The notes: generated from the sequence alone by a model not told the origin. A stretch of 64,000 bases of DNA from Triatoma infestans (GCA_011037195.1 JAAEAF010001501.1:124001-188000); one strand, 5' to 3'. Numbered from the stretch's first letter, positions 45,207 through 58,440 are shown. Program-made: numbers and translations.

Positions 45207-45840
45207 AAATAAAGCAAATCGTTGAAGCCGTTTTTTTGAGAAAATCACAAAAAAACTGGGAAAAAAAAAAGATTCAGTAAAAGTGGCACTTCCGTTTGAA
45301 CGATTTTTATGAAAAGCTTATTCATAGGTCTGTCTATTCGTAGCACTTTAACGAAATATCAAGTTTGTAATTGTCTGCTATTTTAATGGAAATTAATCAA
45401 TTTATAACTGTAGCCAATCGAAGTCAGAGATAGTTGCGTGAAGTTTTGGTTGAAATATTTTCGTATTCAACTAACTCCATGGCGTTTGTAGTAAGAATAC
45501 AATTTAGAAAATCGAAAATGCTAAAAAAAAAAAAAAGCAATTGGTTTAAATCAAAGTGGATAAAGATGTTTAATAAATAAATTGGCACTGGAAATATAAT
45601 CGGAAAAAGATAAATTAAAGGAGAACGTAGTTTTAGAGTTCAGGGCCTGATATATATATAAATAATTAAATAATTATGGTCAGCAACAAAGGTTAGAGAT
45701 AAAGGAAGAAGAAGTCCTTCTATGAAGAAAGAAAACCGGTCTTTGAAACATCAGGTTGCCATGGAGAACAGCAGCCGATAGTCCCAGTAGAAGGGGAGTC
45801 CCTGCTGTGTGAATTAGGTGGGGGACGAGGTGGTTGTTAT

Positions 45841-45851
45841 TATTTAAATAG
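45841..45851 (+). promoter_or_regulatory. Possible TATA-like element of the OBP gene
   Basis: TATTTAAATAG, 131 bases before the start codon, is the best TATA-like word at a plausible distance. Another candidate is TATATATATAAATAA at about 45650. No initiator is decisive, so the start of transcription is uncertain. Confidence 0.25.
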
Positions 45852-45981
45852 TCTGTCCAGATTTACGATTATCAAACATATCTGAACTGTCTAGCAATCT
45901 ATTAATTCTCTCTCAATTTTTACAATATTTTTTAACATTATTTTTTCTTCTTCTTTTTAAAACCACCCCACATCAATAATC

Positions 45982-46035
45982 ATGAAGACTGCTCTTTCAA
46001 TTCTCGCTGTATTTCTAGTCATCGCTTATGTAAAT
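45982..46035 (+). CDS. OBP exon 1 (signal peptide)
   Basis: ATG in context AATCATG; 18 codons of hydrophobic leader, ending before GTAAGT. A second possible donor GTAAAT at 46030 would remove two codons in frame, but GTAAGT is much closer to consensus. Confidence 0.88.
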
Positions 46036-49000
46036 GTAAGTGTATATGTTTGTATATATTATTATTAATTTCTTTATTTATTCGAACTTTTTCTCCAACA
46101 ACTGCAGAATAACTTTATGTACGTTAGACTTTATAATATTATAAGTTATATTTTACTAAGCGCTAACTAGCAGAGTCTTTCTATCAATCATTATTTTCTT
46201 ACAACCATTTGTAAAATAATAATAAAGCCAAAGAAGAAGCTCGATTCGTTTTTCCATATTTTTTTCACTTCCGTCGGTATTTCAATTGCAATAGTATGAA
46301 TTATATTATTAAACATTTTTTTTTTTTAAATTATAATCAAATTTCGCAACATATAAACATTATTTATTAATTCATTATTTTTTTATAATTACCAGTTTTT
46401 TTTTTTGCAAAATAAACTAAAAAGGAAACTGATTTCTCACTAAGCGGAAGTATTATGAACGTATATTAATTTTCAAAATAAAAAATTCACTAGAAAATCC
46501 ATCTCAATTTTTCTTTTTTTCTTTTTTTAACTTAAATTTCCATTATTGCGTATAAACAGAGGAGAACACAACAACGAATGTAACGGTCAAAATCTGTCAA
46601 CTACAAGTTTTACAACTTTGTTTTTTTTTTGTTTTTGGTTTTTCATGTTTATCTCAAAAATTGATATTTGAGATTTTCTGGAAGAATTCTGAAAGTTTGG
46701 CTTTTCCTCTAAGCCATTACTGTACGACTTCAAACCATAATATTAAGAGAAAACAATTGATTTTAATAAAAATGACATTTTTGAAGAATATATATTTAAA
46801 TAATATTTTAAAGAATTTGGTGGCCATTAATAATAGGAATTGGTCTTACATTAAATTGATTAATGTTTTTTTAGTTTTAACTAAAATTTTGCCTATTTAA
46901 TGTCCCCCCTACCACACCCCCAAAAGTCTGTACTAAAATGTCCGTCAATCCAATGGCTGGCTTTCTAAAAATCGTCAATAAATATTTTTGCTCACAACTT
47001 ATTTTAATAGCAAACTTATTACAAATGTATTAGACGTTTCGAATAAAAATTCTATCTTTGATTTAAAATAATAATAAAAACAAAAATTACTGGATTTCTA
47101 TAAGCGGAAAAAACCTGTAGTTCCGGATATTTGTTATCCTATAAGTGTATGTGAATAGTGCGGAAATTGAAATTAATTAAAATGGATAATAATTGAATTT
47201 CAACTCTTTCAGGTTGGAATATTATTCTGGGGCGTATTTCCTTTATGTTACTATTAATTAACACTTTTTTTTGTTAAAAAAAACAAAAAAAAAAATTCTA
47301 TTCAAATATAATAATTTTATTTTAAATTTAAAAATAATTAATTTGATTTATTTAATACTAAAAAAAAAAAAAAACCCTATGGCGCAACAGCCTATGAAGG
47401 GTCAAAGCTTCCCAGACGGCGATTTGAATAGGGAGGCGTGTGGTAAGCACGCCGCAGTTCCCACGCCGCTTAGTTCCGGCCTTCGCTACCTACGGCGCTA
47501 CTAACTGTAGCTTCCCACTTTTTATCACGATGCTGGGTCAACATCGACTTTGCCTTCATGGAAATCGAACCCTGAATTCTCGCACGAAACGTGAGTGCGC
47601 TCGCAACTAGACCAACGCGTGAGGATAATAATACTAATAACAAAATATAATTTAATGTAACATGTAAACCATAAAATTTACAACTCGTTTAGATGCCTAA
47701 TCTGCGCGCACAGATGGGCTCCGCCCCAAAATCCTATTATTTTAAATTGTATTTTCAATAATATTAAAAATGTTTATAATATTATATAAAAATAATGCCA
47801 AGGGACATATTATTATTATTATTATTATAAAAAATAAACAATACAAAATTAATAATCAAATTATGAATATATTGTACAGCTCGACCTTCAAATTTCCCAT
47901 AATTGTTTTTACTAACAATATGTGAAATATAATATTGATTTTTTTTTTAATTTATTTAAAATTCCTTAAATAAATAATTATATTTAAATATCTAACTCTA
48001 CCTATGTATTCATTCTTAATTTATTCATAATAATCACTTCCGGTTTAATTACGATTAGGAAACATTTGCAAAAAAAAAAGTATCATATTAGTGATTTAAA
48101 CTAAATAGAAAGTTAGTTTTATATTTCCTTACTTTTGTAATAAAGATACTTAATAATAAAAGTGCGCCGTTTTATTAACATGAACTGCTTGGTATAGTAG
48201 CCTGCTTTTGTGCAATGTGTTGCGGGTTTAATTGATCAATTAATGTTCAGGCGGGAATTATATAATGAGTTCATTTAATTCATAACATAGATATTTTTAC
48301 TAAAATGATACTATTTGGCTCAATATTACATGTTTAGCTGGAAATTTATAACATACTTGGTGGAAGCCAGCTCCCCCTTCATCAAATCTACTTATTCCAA
48401 AAATATGTTTCAAATAAAAGTGATATACATTTGTAGTTGTAAATCAAAATAAAAAAAAAACACTTCCTGTATCACTTTACCAAGAAAATCAAAGGGAACT
48501 GAATAAACCATTTCAGTGGATTTTGCAATTCCGGTCAGTCGGATCTTCTTCGTTAACAGGGAATCAAATTTAAACTTTCTACGATTTTTTCGTTTTTTTT
48601 ACCGAACCTTAAACGTGTATTTCCGGTAAAAACTCATGTTCAAAAATTTTTCATTATCGAAAAAACATTAAAAAAAAAAAAATTGTTAATTGAATTTCTA
48701 CAAATTCAAAATCATAATAAAATATTATTTTGGAGGGAGGCCCCTAACGTCAATCCCCCCCCCCCTCAAATCCGAGAAAAAGATTTCAAATAAAATAAAA
48801 TGATTTATTTTATAAATGTGTAATTGGTTATTATAATCGCAGAAAAACAAATTAAATACAAAATAAATCACTTCCTGTTAAAGCCGAAAGTAAGATAAAA
48901 AAAAAAAAACAATGGTTGTTGCAGAATTATTTGTTAAATTGTTTTCTATAAAAATTAAATAAATTTTACATAAATATATTAATTAAAAATTATTTATTTA

Positions 49001-52000
49001 TTTATATGCATTTTCTTTATTTGTTTAAAGGGAGCAGCCGCACCAAACAATGTAAAAGATAAAGTAGGTGCATTGGCTAAAAAATGTGCAGCTGATAATA
49101 AAGCAAACCAGGGTAATTATGTTTATATTTCAAATTTTAGCAATTTAAAACGATGAACATAAAAATTAATAAAAAGAAAAAAACAAGTCATGAATTGATT
49201 TAAAAAAAAAATAATCGTATTTATCATATTAATCATATATCGATATTATTGGAACCAATAAATTAATGGACGTACACATCTATGCTATCTATCGGGCATT
49301 AAAAGAACTAATTAATTGGTTCAAGTAACAGAATTTCTTTAAAAAGATTAACTATTTTTTTTTTTTTAATTTAATTGTTTAAAGCTTTTAATATTTAATT
49401 AACTTAAAGTTAATAAATTTTGCATAAATTGCGAACAAGATTGATTGATACCTTCAATAAATAAGCTATTCAATAATTAAATTATAATTATTGATATTAT
49501 TTTTAATATTATTAATATTTGTTTTTAATGAAATAGATCACCCAAATAATATATATATTTGTGCAATTATCTAAGCAGTAATCATTTCTAATTTTGTCCA
49601 TAGAACAAGCCAAGATTGCGTTTACACAAAAACTTCCAACTGATGAAGTAGAAAGGGTGAGTTTGTTTAATTTTCATAAAAAAAAGTAAAAATAAGAGTT
49701 ATTCATTTAACAAGAGAGTAAAATGGTTCTTATCTCTCAGCAGAGAGAGAGAGAGAGTGAGATATGTAAAACACTCTTTCTTTTTACGCTCGCATTAAAT
49801 ACTATTACATTTTTTTCTGCAATAGTTGAATTAAAGACTGTTTTCAATGGAGAAGTTTACCTTTGAAAAGATAATATGAAATTGATATTTTATTATTGTT
49901 TGCTGAAATTTAATTTGTTGATTTTAAAAAAATATTAAAACAATTAATAATAGATTTCTATGATATTAATCATATAATATAACCTCAATCGTTTCTCTAA
50001 TTGAAAGTTTGGCAACCCTGTGGATAGTATGGCAAAATCAATTGTTCGAGAAAATCATGAAAAAAATGTGGGGGGGGGGGGAACGATTCTACAATATCGT
50101 ATTTCTGATTAACCGATTTTTTTTTCAAAGTTGCTATTTATTTAACTAATTCACATATCTCCACTAAATTATTTTTTTAATTTTAGTAAAACCGTCCAGA
50201 TAATTCAAAACCTGTAATAGCGATGAAAACTCAATTTCGGAAAAGTAAAAGATTGTTTAATATTTACAGATTATTATTTTTTTAATTTTATTTATTATAA
50301 CCCTGTTAGAGAAAAAAAAAGGTAATATTTAAATAAAATGTTGAAATTTATGCAAATTTCTATAACTATTGTAATCAAAATCTATTTTTAAAATTTTTTT
50401 CAGTGTTACCTAGAATGTGTGTACACAGGAGTTGGAGTTGTAAGTAAATACTATTGTATATGGCTTATCATGAATTGTATTTTATTTCTGTTGTGCAATT
50501 TGTATTATATTATTTAATTTTTTATTTTTTTTATTTAAATTTTAATAGATTCAAGGAGGTGAATACAGCGTAGAAGGTTCGAAAAAATTGGCCACTCAAA
50601 GGTTCTCCGATGCTAAAGAACATGAAACTGTCAACAAATTGATTGACACTTGCAGTAAAGAAGGTAAAAAACTTTAATTAAAGACTTTGAAATATTTAGT
50701 TTTAAAGTAGAAAATTTTAATTAATTTAGAAAACATAATTAAAGACATAGAAATATGTTTACATAAGTATTATCATGGCCATCGTCAACATCTTCCAAAA
50801 ATAAGCTTGTGAGGTTATCTTCTTACACAACAAGCACCAATTTGTCCCCCAATCATTAGCCAACTCATTTCTATTTCCCCCCCCCAAATCATGTCTCTTC
50901 CTAGGAACATACATCACATATATTACCTGTTCCCAAATAATTTCAGTTCTCCCTCTCTTAGTATTTTATCTGTCACTCTTTCTAAATATCGATTTTGGTT
51001 TATCCTTACAGTGATGTCCAATATGTTCTTCGTTCGAACGCCGTTTGTATCGGATTGTCCACAATTGTCATTCTTTTATCCTCTCCCTGTTGATGCAATG
51101 GGAAAAGTAAGCGTATTTCTTCCTGCATTGTGGTGTTTAATAAACTTAATAAGTTTTTTTAAGTTCCGCCAATGAACTGGGACTTTAAAAAGTCATATCC
51201 TTTTGCTCCCTGCCTGTAAGTTTGAGGTGAAGTCTGAGGAAAGTGGCTTTCTCATCCTTTCTGCCTTTCTTCCTCTTTTCAATGGAACGAACCCCTTTTG
51301 TTTAGGGACAGTGACCAGAACTATTAATGAACGACTTAAAAAGAATTCTACAAAATTCTTAATCATCTATAAACAAAAAAATGGGGAAAGTTGTTAAAAA
51401 TTAATAATATTCTTTTATGTTTTGTAAGGCTTTTGTTTAAATCGTGTTTGCGAATAGGAAGACATTTGGTCTAATTGCAATAGTTGTTTTGAGAGGTGTT
51501 ATTTGCATCGATTGAGGATAACCGGCGGATCGGTTATAAGATAATCCATTCTCCACTGAAAAATTCCACTCTATCTAGCTGACGTTATAGATCGAAAACA
51601 GAGGAATGGATTTTTAAAAGAACATCGAAAAAACAGAAACGTTATCCTGCCAAACATATTTTTCTCAATTGCTTATCCAGTTTTTGCTGGTTGCATTGTG
51701 TCTAAACGAAATTATACGCTTTTTTTTTTCGGTGAAGTATGTTGTATTTAGAGCTAGTATCTGGAGATGTGGCGAAGCTAAATATTTCTTCCCTTTAATG
51801 TCCTGATATTATCTGGTTTCTTTTCTTCTATCAAGTAGAACCGCCCTAGTTGACAATGGACAATGCTGTTTCCTGATATTGTTAATTCTGTACAGATTAA
51901 CAATAGGTTTTTTTTTTTATTGGTACATTACAATTGATTCACCAACAAATCAGAGAACAAAGTGGTGCTATCTATATCTAAATTATAGAAAAATTATAAT

Positions 52001-55000
52001 GTATTGCTTCCAAGTGATATTCACTACGGTGTTATATCAAAGTGGTCCACTATCATTAATATAATCTGCAGTTAACTGCAGACGAACATGGTCTGAAGTT
52101 AAATATTATGTTTATAAAAAATATTTAACACCATTTGTATAATATTTAACTTGAAAATTGATTTTACCATCAATAATTGAGAATTAACAATAATAATAGA
52201 AATATTATTGTTCTATGGCGTAATATTTTCAATATGCAATTTTCGTGCGTATTGGGTCATAACAGAATCTCATACAGTCATAGATTTTTTTTTTTTTTAA
52301 GGCTGTCAGATGTAGAAAATTCAGAATATTTTTTTCCCCAAATAACACGCAAACATGGGCAAAATTTGAAAATGGAAAAAGTAGCGTTTAATAAATTATT
52401 TTAGGATTGATTACCCCTGTTTTTTTTGTTTTTAACCTTTCATTATCGTACAAATCTAAGGCTTTGGTAATTTATTACTCATCAGTCTAAAGATAAGATA
52501 TTTTAAACTTGGATCACAATATGGCACTCTCATAATATGCTATCTCCATTTTCGTAATTGAGAGTTTTCACCGGAAATATACGTTTCAAAGTCCACTGAA
52601 TACGAAAAAAAAATATGTTTTTAACGAATAATCTGTGTGTGTGTTTGTGTTTTTTAACTTAAAAATGAAAAGTAATAGGAGGAAACTGGTACTAACATCG
52701 CAACAGACACGAAGATTTCGGGCAAAGACCCATTAAACCGGAAGTGCGATTTTACTGAATCGTTTTTGCTTTCTTTCTGTTTTTCATGATTTTTTTGAAA
52801 ATGGCTCCAACGATTTTCTATAAACTTCCTTGTACTATCTACACACATTAATACCTATCATTATTTTTTTCTCCGGGAAAATTGATTTTGGGGGGAGAGG
52901 ATCTGGGGAAACTTTAGCATTCTACTTTCTTCTAAAATACTAATTCAGTATAATATATGGTTGTTACCGCTTCCACAATATAAACATAAATTAGAAGCAT
53001 TGATAAAATTCCAAATTTATACAGTTTTATTGATTTCATATTTAAACTTCTAATAAAATATAATTAACTTATGATAATTAGATAATATAGTAATATAGTT
53101 ATACAAGTTCCAAGGTTATTACCTGCAATATTATTGTTTTTCTTTATCAAGAAAACTTTAAATGGTAAATAGTATATTTTTTTTTAAATAGTTAATTATA
53201 TTTTCTAGTTCACTATCTTCGAATAATTATCTACAATAACCGAAGTTTCAAGGACATTTTTATTGCTATTTTTTTTTTTTTTCCAAATAAAACAACTTTT
53301 TGAATTCAGTAATAAATAAAATCTTCGTTAATTAATAATACTATTATAAATAATAACCATAAAATAACAGTTTCAATTTCTATTTATTTTTTTTGGATCG
53401 CGATGAAATCTGGCCCCTAGGGAACACTCCCCTCCCCCTTCTCTATTCTACACAATTCTAAAGACAAATCTCGTTAAAAAGCATTTTTTTTTCGAATCAT
53501 ATATTTCTGATGAAAAATCATTAATATGTTTACAATTCTTTCTCTTACACAAGAAAGTAAAAAATACTTGCGGCATTTAACTGTGTATAATTCGATATCT
53601 TATTCTGATTGTATGATCATTGTAGTAACTGATGATCAAATTTAACTTCTTTTTTGGCCGTTTTATTTTTTTATTATTAAAAAAATATTGTTATTAATTA
53701 TGTAATCATTGACGTGCTGCAAAACACTCATTTTGCTAAACATCATTTCCAAGTCTTAGCAAGGTTTCGGGACATATATTGCCTTGGCTATATGGTATAA
53801 GGAGAAGAGATTAGGAAGAGCCAGTCATAGAGGAATAGGGTTGAAGTCTTCTGCAATATTGCAGAAGAGATGCCCCCGGGATGATTGTTTCCAAATTTTG
53901 AACGCACTATACGGGTAAAGTTCGAGCAAGATTACCTGAGAATAATTAGTTTTTGTGGTTTACAATGTGCTTCAATATTTTTTTAATGAAGAAAGGGTTT
54001 CCAAACAGTCCTTAAGTGCTTAACTAGCTCGCTAGTTTATGGAATCTAATGTTGGAAATGTTTGGAACATAAAATAGCTTTCCAATTAGTATTTTCAGTT
54101 TCAGGAGAAAATCATTTCTTTGGTGACAAATTGCATCTGCATCGGCCCTTAAAATCCGAGAGAAAGCATAAGAGGATGGTCCTCTGCTTCCGAATTCAAA
54201 TCAACCAAGTTAGCCATTTATCACTGAACAGAAGTTTCTGTTCTAACCGTGGGGGGAGGGGGAGGGGTGTCAGGTAATATGACCTGCCTTCCCCCTTTGG
54301 AGCATCAATCCATGAAGAACCAAGGCCGGGCAGACGACAGCATTTTTTTTCCAGAGGGAGTAGGGCTTGTAACAAGTAAGCTGCGATCCCCCTTCCTCGG
54401 CGCCATTTCTTTTCGCTATTAGGTATACTGCTTAATGTATCTCGCTAATTTTTCTCTCCTAAGGAAGTCTGGAAGTGCCAAAGATGAATGATCCGCTTGC
54501 CATCAGACTATGCGCTTTATTTCTATAAGAAACCATGAATTTTACATATGTTGGCACAATATTGTCGAGGAAAAACAAGTATTACTGGACTGTTAGGGAA
54601 GAAATAAGATAATCGGTCTTTGAATTCAACGCACAGGGACACAGAAAAACGAACTCAAATAAAATTGATTACTTAATATGTATATAGAGTAAAATGCTAA
54701 AACTTTCTGTATAATAGGCATTAAATTTATATTTTTTTTTTTAAATCAGTCTAAAAACAAGATTGACGCCTTTAACAACAATAACAAAATTATTAGTTTA
54801 ATCCAATCGAAATCTATTATTATCTTTAGAAAGTAAGGAAAATACGATTTAAATTTAATAAAAATGTTGATCTAGAAATAGATTGAATTTCTAAGTTTCC
54901 ATGGCCAATTTCCATGGCTCAATGAAAGTTTTGTTTTTAAACTTGGAAATTTTCTAATTAAAAAATTGTTTTCATTTGTCCTTTTGAAAAATATAATTTA

Positions 55001-57469
55001 TTTATAAAGTCAAGGTAATTTAGCCGATATAATATTTACCATGGGGGGAAAACTGATACGAAAGTTCCTTGATTAAAATCCAAACAACCGGAAGTACTAC
55101 TTTAATGGACTTCCCCACTCGTGCTTTCTGGCGTTTTTTTTCGAAAACAACTCCAACGCTGTCCTTATGCTCTAACAATAATAATTGCTGTTATAGTAGA
55201 TTTTTTGGGGGGGTTCAATACTAGATTTATTTATTTATTTTTTTTTTAAAGTAAAGTTCGGCCGAAATCGATGATAAAATTTCAATATTAATTTATTCCC
55301 CAGTGTCAAATTTCCTTCTGTTATCAAATTAGTAAATTAATTGATTTCATCATCAGTGTTAATTACGAAATATATCACTTTCCCTTTTTGAAGAAAAAAA
55401 ATAAAAAAAGCAACTAAACTGAAATCAATCTGTCTCTCTTATAAATAAATTTTTAGCATAATAATAATAAAATAGAAAGTTCTATTTCATTTTAAATTTA
55501 TTTATTTATTTTTTCCTTTTATTTATTTTTTTTAAATCAATAAATAGTTCATGAAAACAGCAATTTATCTAATACTTAATTAATAACAAGTAAATCAACT
55601 ATTAGTTTTTCTTATTTACTTTCAAATAGTGAAATTCAATCCATTATATACATATATATATACAGACGCACACATTATTATTATTATTATAAGAAATATT
55701 TTTTATTTATATAATTTACATTAATTTTATTTTTTTGGATTGTTTTCACTTTCATTTTATAGTTTTTGTTTCATTATTTCCTACCAAGACTAGGAAGGTG
55801 ATTTTATTTAAATAATGCACGAATAACTGACAACTTCATTTCATCGAGATCTTTTAATTACATTATATAGGCTAGAAAATTAATTTGTAGCCTAGCTAGG
55901 CTAACGTTATAGTTTGTATGGAAAGCCTGCACAAGAATGGAAAGAAAAGGAACAAAAAAAAAATTAAATCAGCTGATTATATATAATATATTTATTTCCT
56001 GTTATCCAGCGTAAAATTATGATCATAAATTATTGTATAAATTGTCTAAAACTGTTTTTGAAAAAAAAAATACTTAACGGTCAATTAAAATACATAATTG
56101 TAAAAAAGATCGCGATAACAGCGGGTTGACCTTCTCGCGAGAAAGTGGTTGAGAGAAAGTCCAAAAAAAAAAAAAAAAATTCTAATATGAAAAACAGACA
56201 GACAAATTTATTTCAAATTTGAAATTTTACTAAATAAATTTTCCGGAAAATTTTTTTGAAAAACTTTTTGAGAAAATAAAAAAAAAAATTCAGTTATCTT
56301 TTCTGAAATTCACATCTTCTGGTCATGGATAGAGTAGACATACATATTTGTATACGTGTGCTGTATTGTACAATATACTGAATTGGCATTTAACGTTGCA
56401 TTTAACGTTCGCGGAATCATCTGGAAATTAATTTTCCTAGGCAAATGTTTACAAAAAAAAATTTTTTTTTTGAGAAAAATCGTGCTTAAATACGCATTTC
56501 CGATGGACAGATTTCGATATAAATCTTTGGATTGGACGCAATGGTGTCTAAATGGAAGATAAAAATTCATGTTAATTCGGTGAAAAAATTGAATGTAAGA
56601 AAATTTGGCACGTTCGTTAACACTTCCACTTTTATAGCATTTAGAAGTAGTAGAAAACAAAACATACCTCTTTTATTTGCCACTGTAATTTGCATAACAA
56701 GCGCATGAGCACATGAAAAACATATGGGAACAAAAATACTCCTAATATTACTCCACCATTTTATTGGCGTCCAATGCTTCAAACTAGCGGGTTAAGTCTT
56801 GTTAAATATTAACATTTTTTAGTTCCTGAATAAAAAAAAAAAATATTTTGTTAATCCATAATCAAGGATATTTCACCACGGCTTACTTAGAAAGTGGTTC
56901 ACAGCTCTTATATGAATCAGTTTCTGAGAAATTTAATATATATGCGTTTTACGCGGAAATTCCCCTAAATACTTTCAAAAACTTCTTCAAAAAAATAATC
57001 TACAATTAATTTAAATACAAGACTCATTTAATAGGGATATCATTAGATGCAATTAACAAGCTATATAGGATAAAGTATGAATCATATTTAATTGTAATAC
57101 GTATACTATATAGTATATAGTTACGACGTCACAAACTGAAAGACATTGGAAGTATTTCAATGCTAACTGGTTATTAAAAAAAAGCAAAAACCACACAGTC
57201 ATAACAAATATCTAGATTTGTACCAATAACATGCTAAAGATTAATTTCTTATTTCTACTTTTCCAGTAACCAAAGTTAAGGACGAAAAATGTTCACTTGG
57301 TAGAACTGTCAGGGAATGTTTTGTCAAACATGGTGAAAAGGTAAATTTATTTTCTTAATGTTTTCCAAACTGGTTTCTATTGTTTTTTTTTCTGCTGTGA
57401 AAGTGAATTTAAAATTTCTAATCTATTAATTTCTATTTCTAGGTACATTTCTTCCCATCAGCTAATTAG
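45982..57469 (+). CDS. Secreted classic odorant-binding protein (7 coding exons)
   Basis: Joined exons 45982-46035, 49031-49112, 49604-49656, 50404-50439, 50549-50663, 57267-57340 and 57443-57469 give 146 codons and TAG. Residues about 1-20 are a signal peptide (MKTALSILAVFLVIAYVN). Six cysteines at residues 37, 64, 68, 110, 122 and 131 have spacing C-x26-C-x3-C-x41-C-x11-C-x8-C, the classic PBP/GOBP pattern that forms three disulfides around a helical pocket for small hydrophobic ligands. Such proteins carry odorants in sensillum lymph or other ligands elsewhere; tissue and ligand cannot be told. All introns are GT..AG and phases match. It ends in VHFFPSAN, a short tail beyond the sixth cysteine. 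No second OBP gene is seen nearby. Family assignment is very sure. Confidence 0.95.
47360..47625 (-). mobile_element. SINE family 1, full-length copy in OBP intron 1
   Basis: Minus strand: GTTGGTCTAGTTGCGAG (A-box-like, 47599-47614), B-box-like GGGTTCGATTTCC (47560-47572) at normal tRNA spacing, then the body shared with 6813-7030 (CTATTCAAATCGCCGTCTGG). The far end is a run of T on the minus strand, unusual for a SINE with poly(A). Confidence 0.8.
47630..48400 (+). other. OBP intron 1, unremarkable part
   Basis: AT-rich with ATT repeats at 47811-47828. No gene or named repeat. Confidence 0.5.
48400..48670 (-). repeat. Family A fragment in OBP intron 1
   Basis: ATATGTTTCAAATAAAAGTG, GTCAGTCGGATCTTC and CCTTAAACGTGTATTTCCGG in minus order. 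Confidence 0.6.
49031..49112 (+). CDS. OBP exon 2 (cysteine 1)
   Basis: Acceptor TTTAAAG at 49024-49030. Encodes GAAAPNNVKDKVGALAKKC and the next eight residues, with the likely signal cleavage near the start. Ends one base into a glutamate codon before GTAATT. Confidence 0.92.
49604..49656 (+). CDS. OBP exon 3
   Basis: Acceptor TCCATAG. Encodes EQAKIAFTQKLPTDEVER, ending in phase 0 before GTGAGT. Confidence 0.92.
50404..50439 (+). CDS. OBP micro-exon 4 (cysteines 2 and 3)
   Basis: Only 36 bases: CYLECVYTGVGV between CAG and GTAAGT. Carries the invariant C-x3-C pair. Confidence 0.93.
50549..50663 (+). CDS. OBP exon 5 (cysteine 4)
   Basis: Acceptor TTAATAG. Encodes IQGGEYSVEGSKKLATQR, FSDAKEHETVNKLIDTCSKE. 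Ends one base into a valine codon before GTAAAA. Confidence 0.93.
50664..52535 (+). other. First part of OBP intron 5
   Basis: Non-coding. The open frames at 50891-51397 lack any recognisable domain and may be remnants of an unidentified transposon. Confidence 0.45.
52540..53000 (+). repeat. Family A copy in OBP intron 5
   Basis: TTGAGAGTTTTCACCGGAAA, (GT)n, TTAAACCGGAAGTGCGATTT, AAATGGCTCCAACGATTTTC and TCTCCGGGAAAATTGATTTT in plus order. Confidence 0.8.
53760..54540 (+). other. GC-richer stretch of OBP intron 5, unrecognised
   Basis: Contains purine-rich runs (GGGGGGAGGGGGAGGGG at about 54250) and CTGCCTTCCCCCTTTGG. No protein family recognised; probably an old transposon fragment. Confidence 0.35.
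55020..55160 (+). repeat. Family A fragment in OBP intron 5
   Basis: CAACCGGAAGTACTACTTTA then TTTCGAAAACAACTCCAACG. Confidence 0.65.
55161..57266 (+). other. Last part of OBP intron 5
   Basis: Very AT-rich, with many A/T runs and short ATT repeats (about 55676-55690). No gene or clear element. Confidence 0.5.
57267..57340 (+). CDS. OBP exon 6 (cysteines 5 and 6)
   Basis: Acceptor TTTTCCAG. Encodes VTKVKDEKC and SLGRTVRECFVKHGEK, ending in phase 0 before GTAAAT. Confidence 0.93.
57443..57469 (+). CDS. OBP exon 7 (C-terminal tail and stop)
   Basis: Acceptor TATTTCTAG. Encodes VHFFPSAN and TAG. Confidence 0.88.
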   Translation, partial: VHFFPSAN

Positions 57470-57543
57470 AACTACTGTATTTAATTTTAATATAATGCGT
57501 CTCATCTAATTATTTATTTCATTGTATTCACAAAATTACAAAT

Positions 57544-57549
57544 AATAAA
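57544..57549 (+). promoter_or_regulatory. Poly(A) signal AATAAA of the OBP gene
   Basis: AATAAA 75 bases after the stop codon, followed by T/GT-rich sequence (CTTGAGTCTTTTGTTTTTAT). Another AATAAA lies at about 57643. Confidence 0.55.
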
Positions 57550-57559
57550 TTAAATGCAC

Positions 57560-58280
57560 ACTATAAAAAAAAATTCTTGAGTCTTTTGTTTTTATGTTAC
57601 CTTGTTATTTATTTTTCTTGACTACCTGTGTTGGTAATAGTCAATAAAAGAAATCAATGATTTCATTAGGGAATTCTTCAATTTAGAAATAAAAGTTCAC
57701 TTTAAGAAAACGAAACTGTTCAAAAACAGGTTATTCCCAAAACTGCTCTTTTTTTACAATAACAAGAGGCTTTATACTCAGTGTTTGGGTTTACCCCAAG
57801 CTTGATAATACGAAGGTCATTCAACAAGTAAAACGATAAAGAACTATTAATCTAAGAATACCTAAACAGAAAAGGTAGTTTGAGAATCCTATATTGGCAT
57901 CTCTGTCATCAATTTGAAATAAATATGCAATCATTCATTTATCATTCAATGATGATGGCAAATCCTCTAAAATGTGCATTTAGGAACAACAGCGTTCACT
58001 GAAACGATTTTTGGTTTCTGTAGGGGTTCAACCATCAGAAATTTATTCTCGAATGTTTTATAAGTTGGATGAATCGTTCGAACTTCTCCAACTGGATTGA
58101 TCAATTCAAACCTGGCCGAATAAGTGTTACGGGCAGGATAAGCAATCGACTTGAACAAACTCATATTCATGTTAGTTCTATAGAGAAAGAAAGAGAGTTG
58201 CTTGAAAAAAGTTAATCCTACGATCTTCAAAAAGCAAAGTGGTCTGCAGATAGTAAGTAGTTTTCGCCTACAAGTACAAT
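57560..58280 (+). other. Intergenic sequence downstream of the OBP gene
   Basis: No gene recognised. The minus open frame at 57967-58326 has no recognisable domain and runs into a family B copy. Confidence 0.45.
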
Positions 58281-58284
58281 CGAT

Positions 58285-58440
58285 GCTTGAAACATCTATG
58301 ATTTTATCCATCGTAGCACGTTTCATTTTTTGGTTCTGACCGGTTTCGGATTCTCATCCATTGTCAGAGTAAGGCTCAATCAATTCGTGTTGGAGAAATC
58401 ACTTCAACTTTATTGGGATATGTATATTGCATGTATTATA
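58285..58440 (-). repeat. Family B (hammerhead-like) copy
   Basis: Minus strand: CTGACAA, T, GGAT-GAGA-ATCC, GAAACCGGTC (motif 58338-58367), preceded by ACACGAATTGATTGAGCC as in the other copies. Confidence 0.75.

Larger units (their letters stand above)
44325..45385 (-). repeat. Family A copy interrupted by AT-rich and microsatellite sequence
   Basis: Terminus AATCTAGTGTGAAACACACG at 44329. Blocks TTCCGGTTTACTAACTTTTT and CCTTAAATGAATTTTTACG follow to about 44640. After the interruption, AAATCGTTGAAGCCG and CACTTCCGTTTGAACGATTT (45216-45305) continue it. Confidence 0.6.

Noticed and set aside
46030..46035. Alternative OBP exon 1 donor GTAAAT at 46030
   Set aside because: In frame, but weaker than GTAAGT at 46036 and would only shorten the signal peptide by two residues.
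50891..51397. Possible gene nested in OBP intron 5
   Set aside because: Two open frames without recognisable domains or supporting splice structure; not enough to call a gene.
57967..58326. 119-codon minus-strand open frame
   Set aside because: No domain recognised, and its start overlaps a family B repeat copy.
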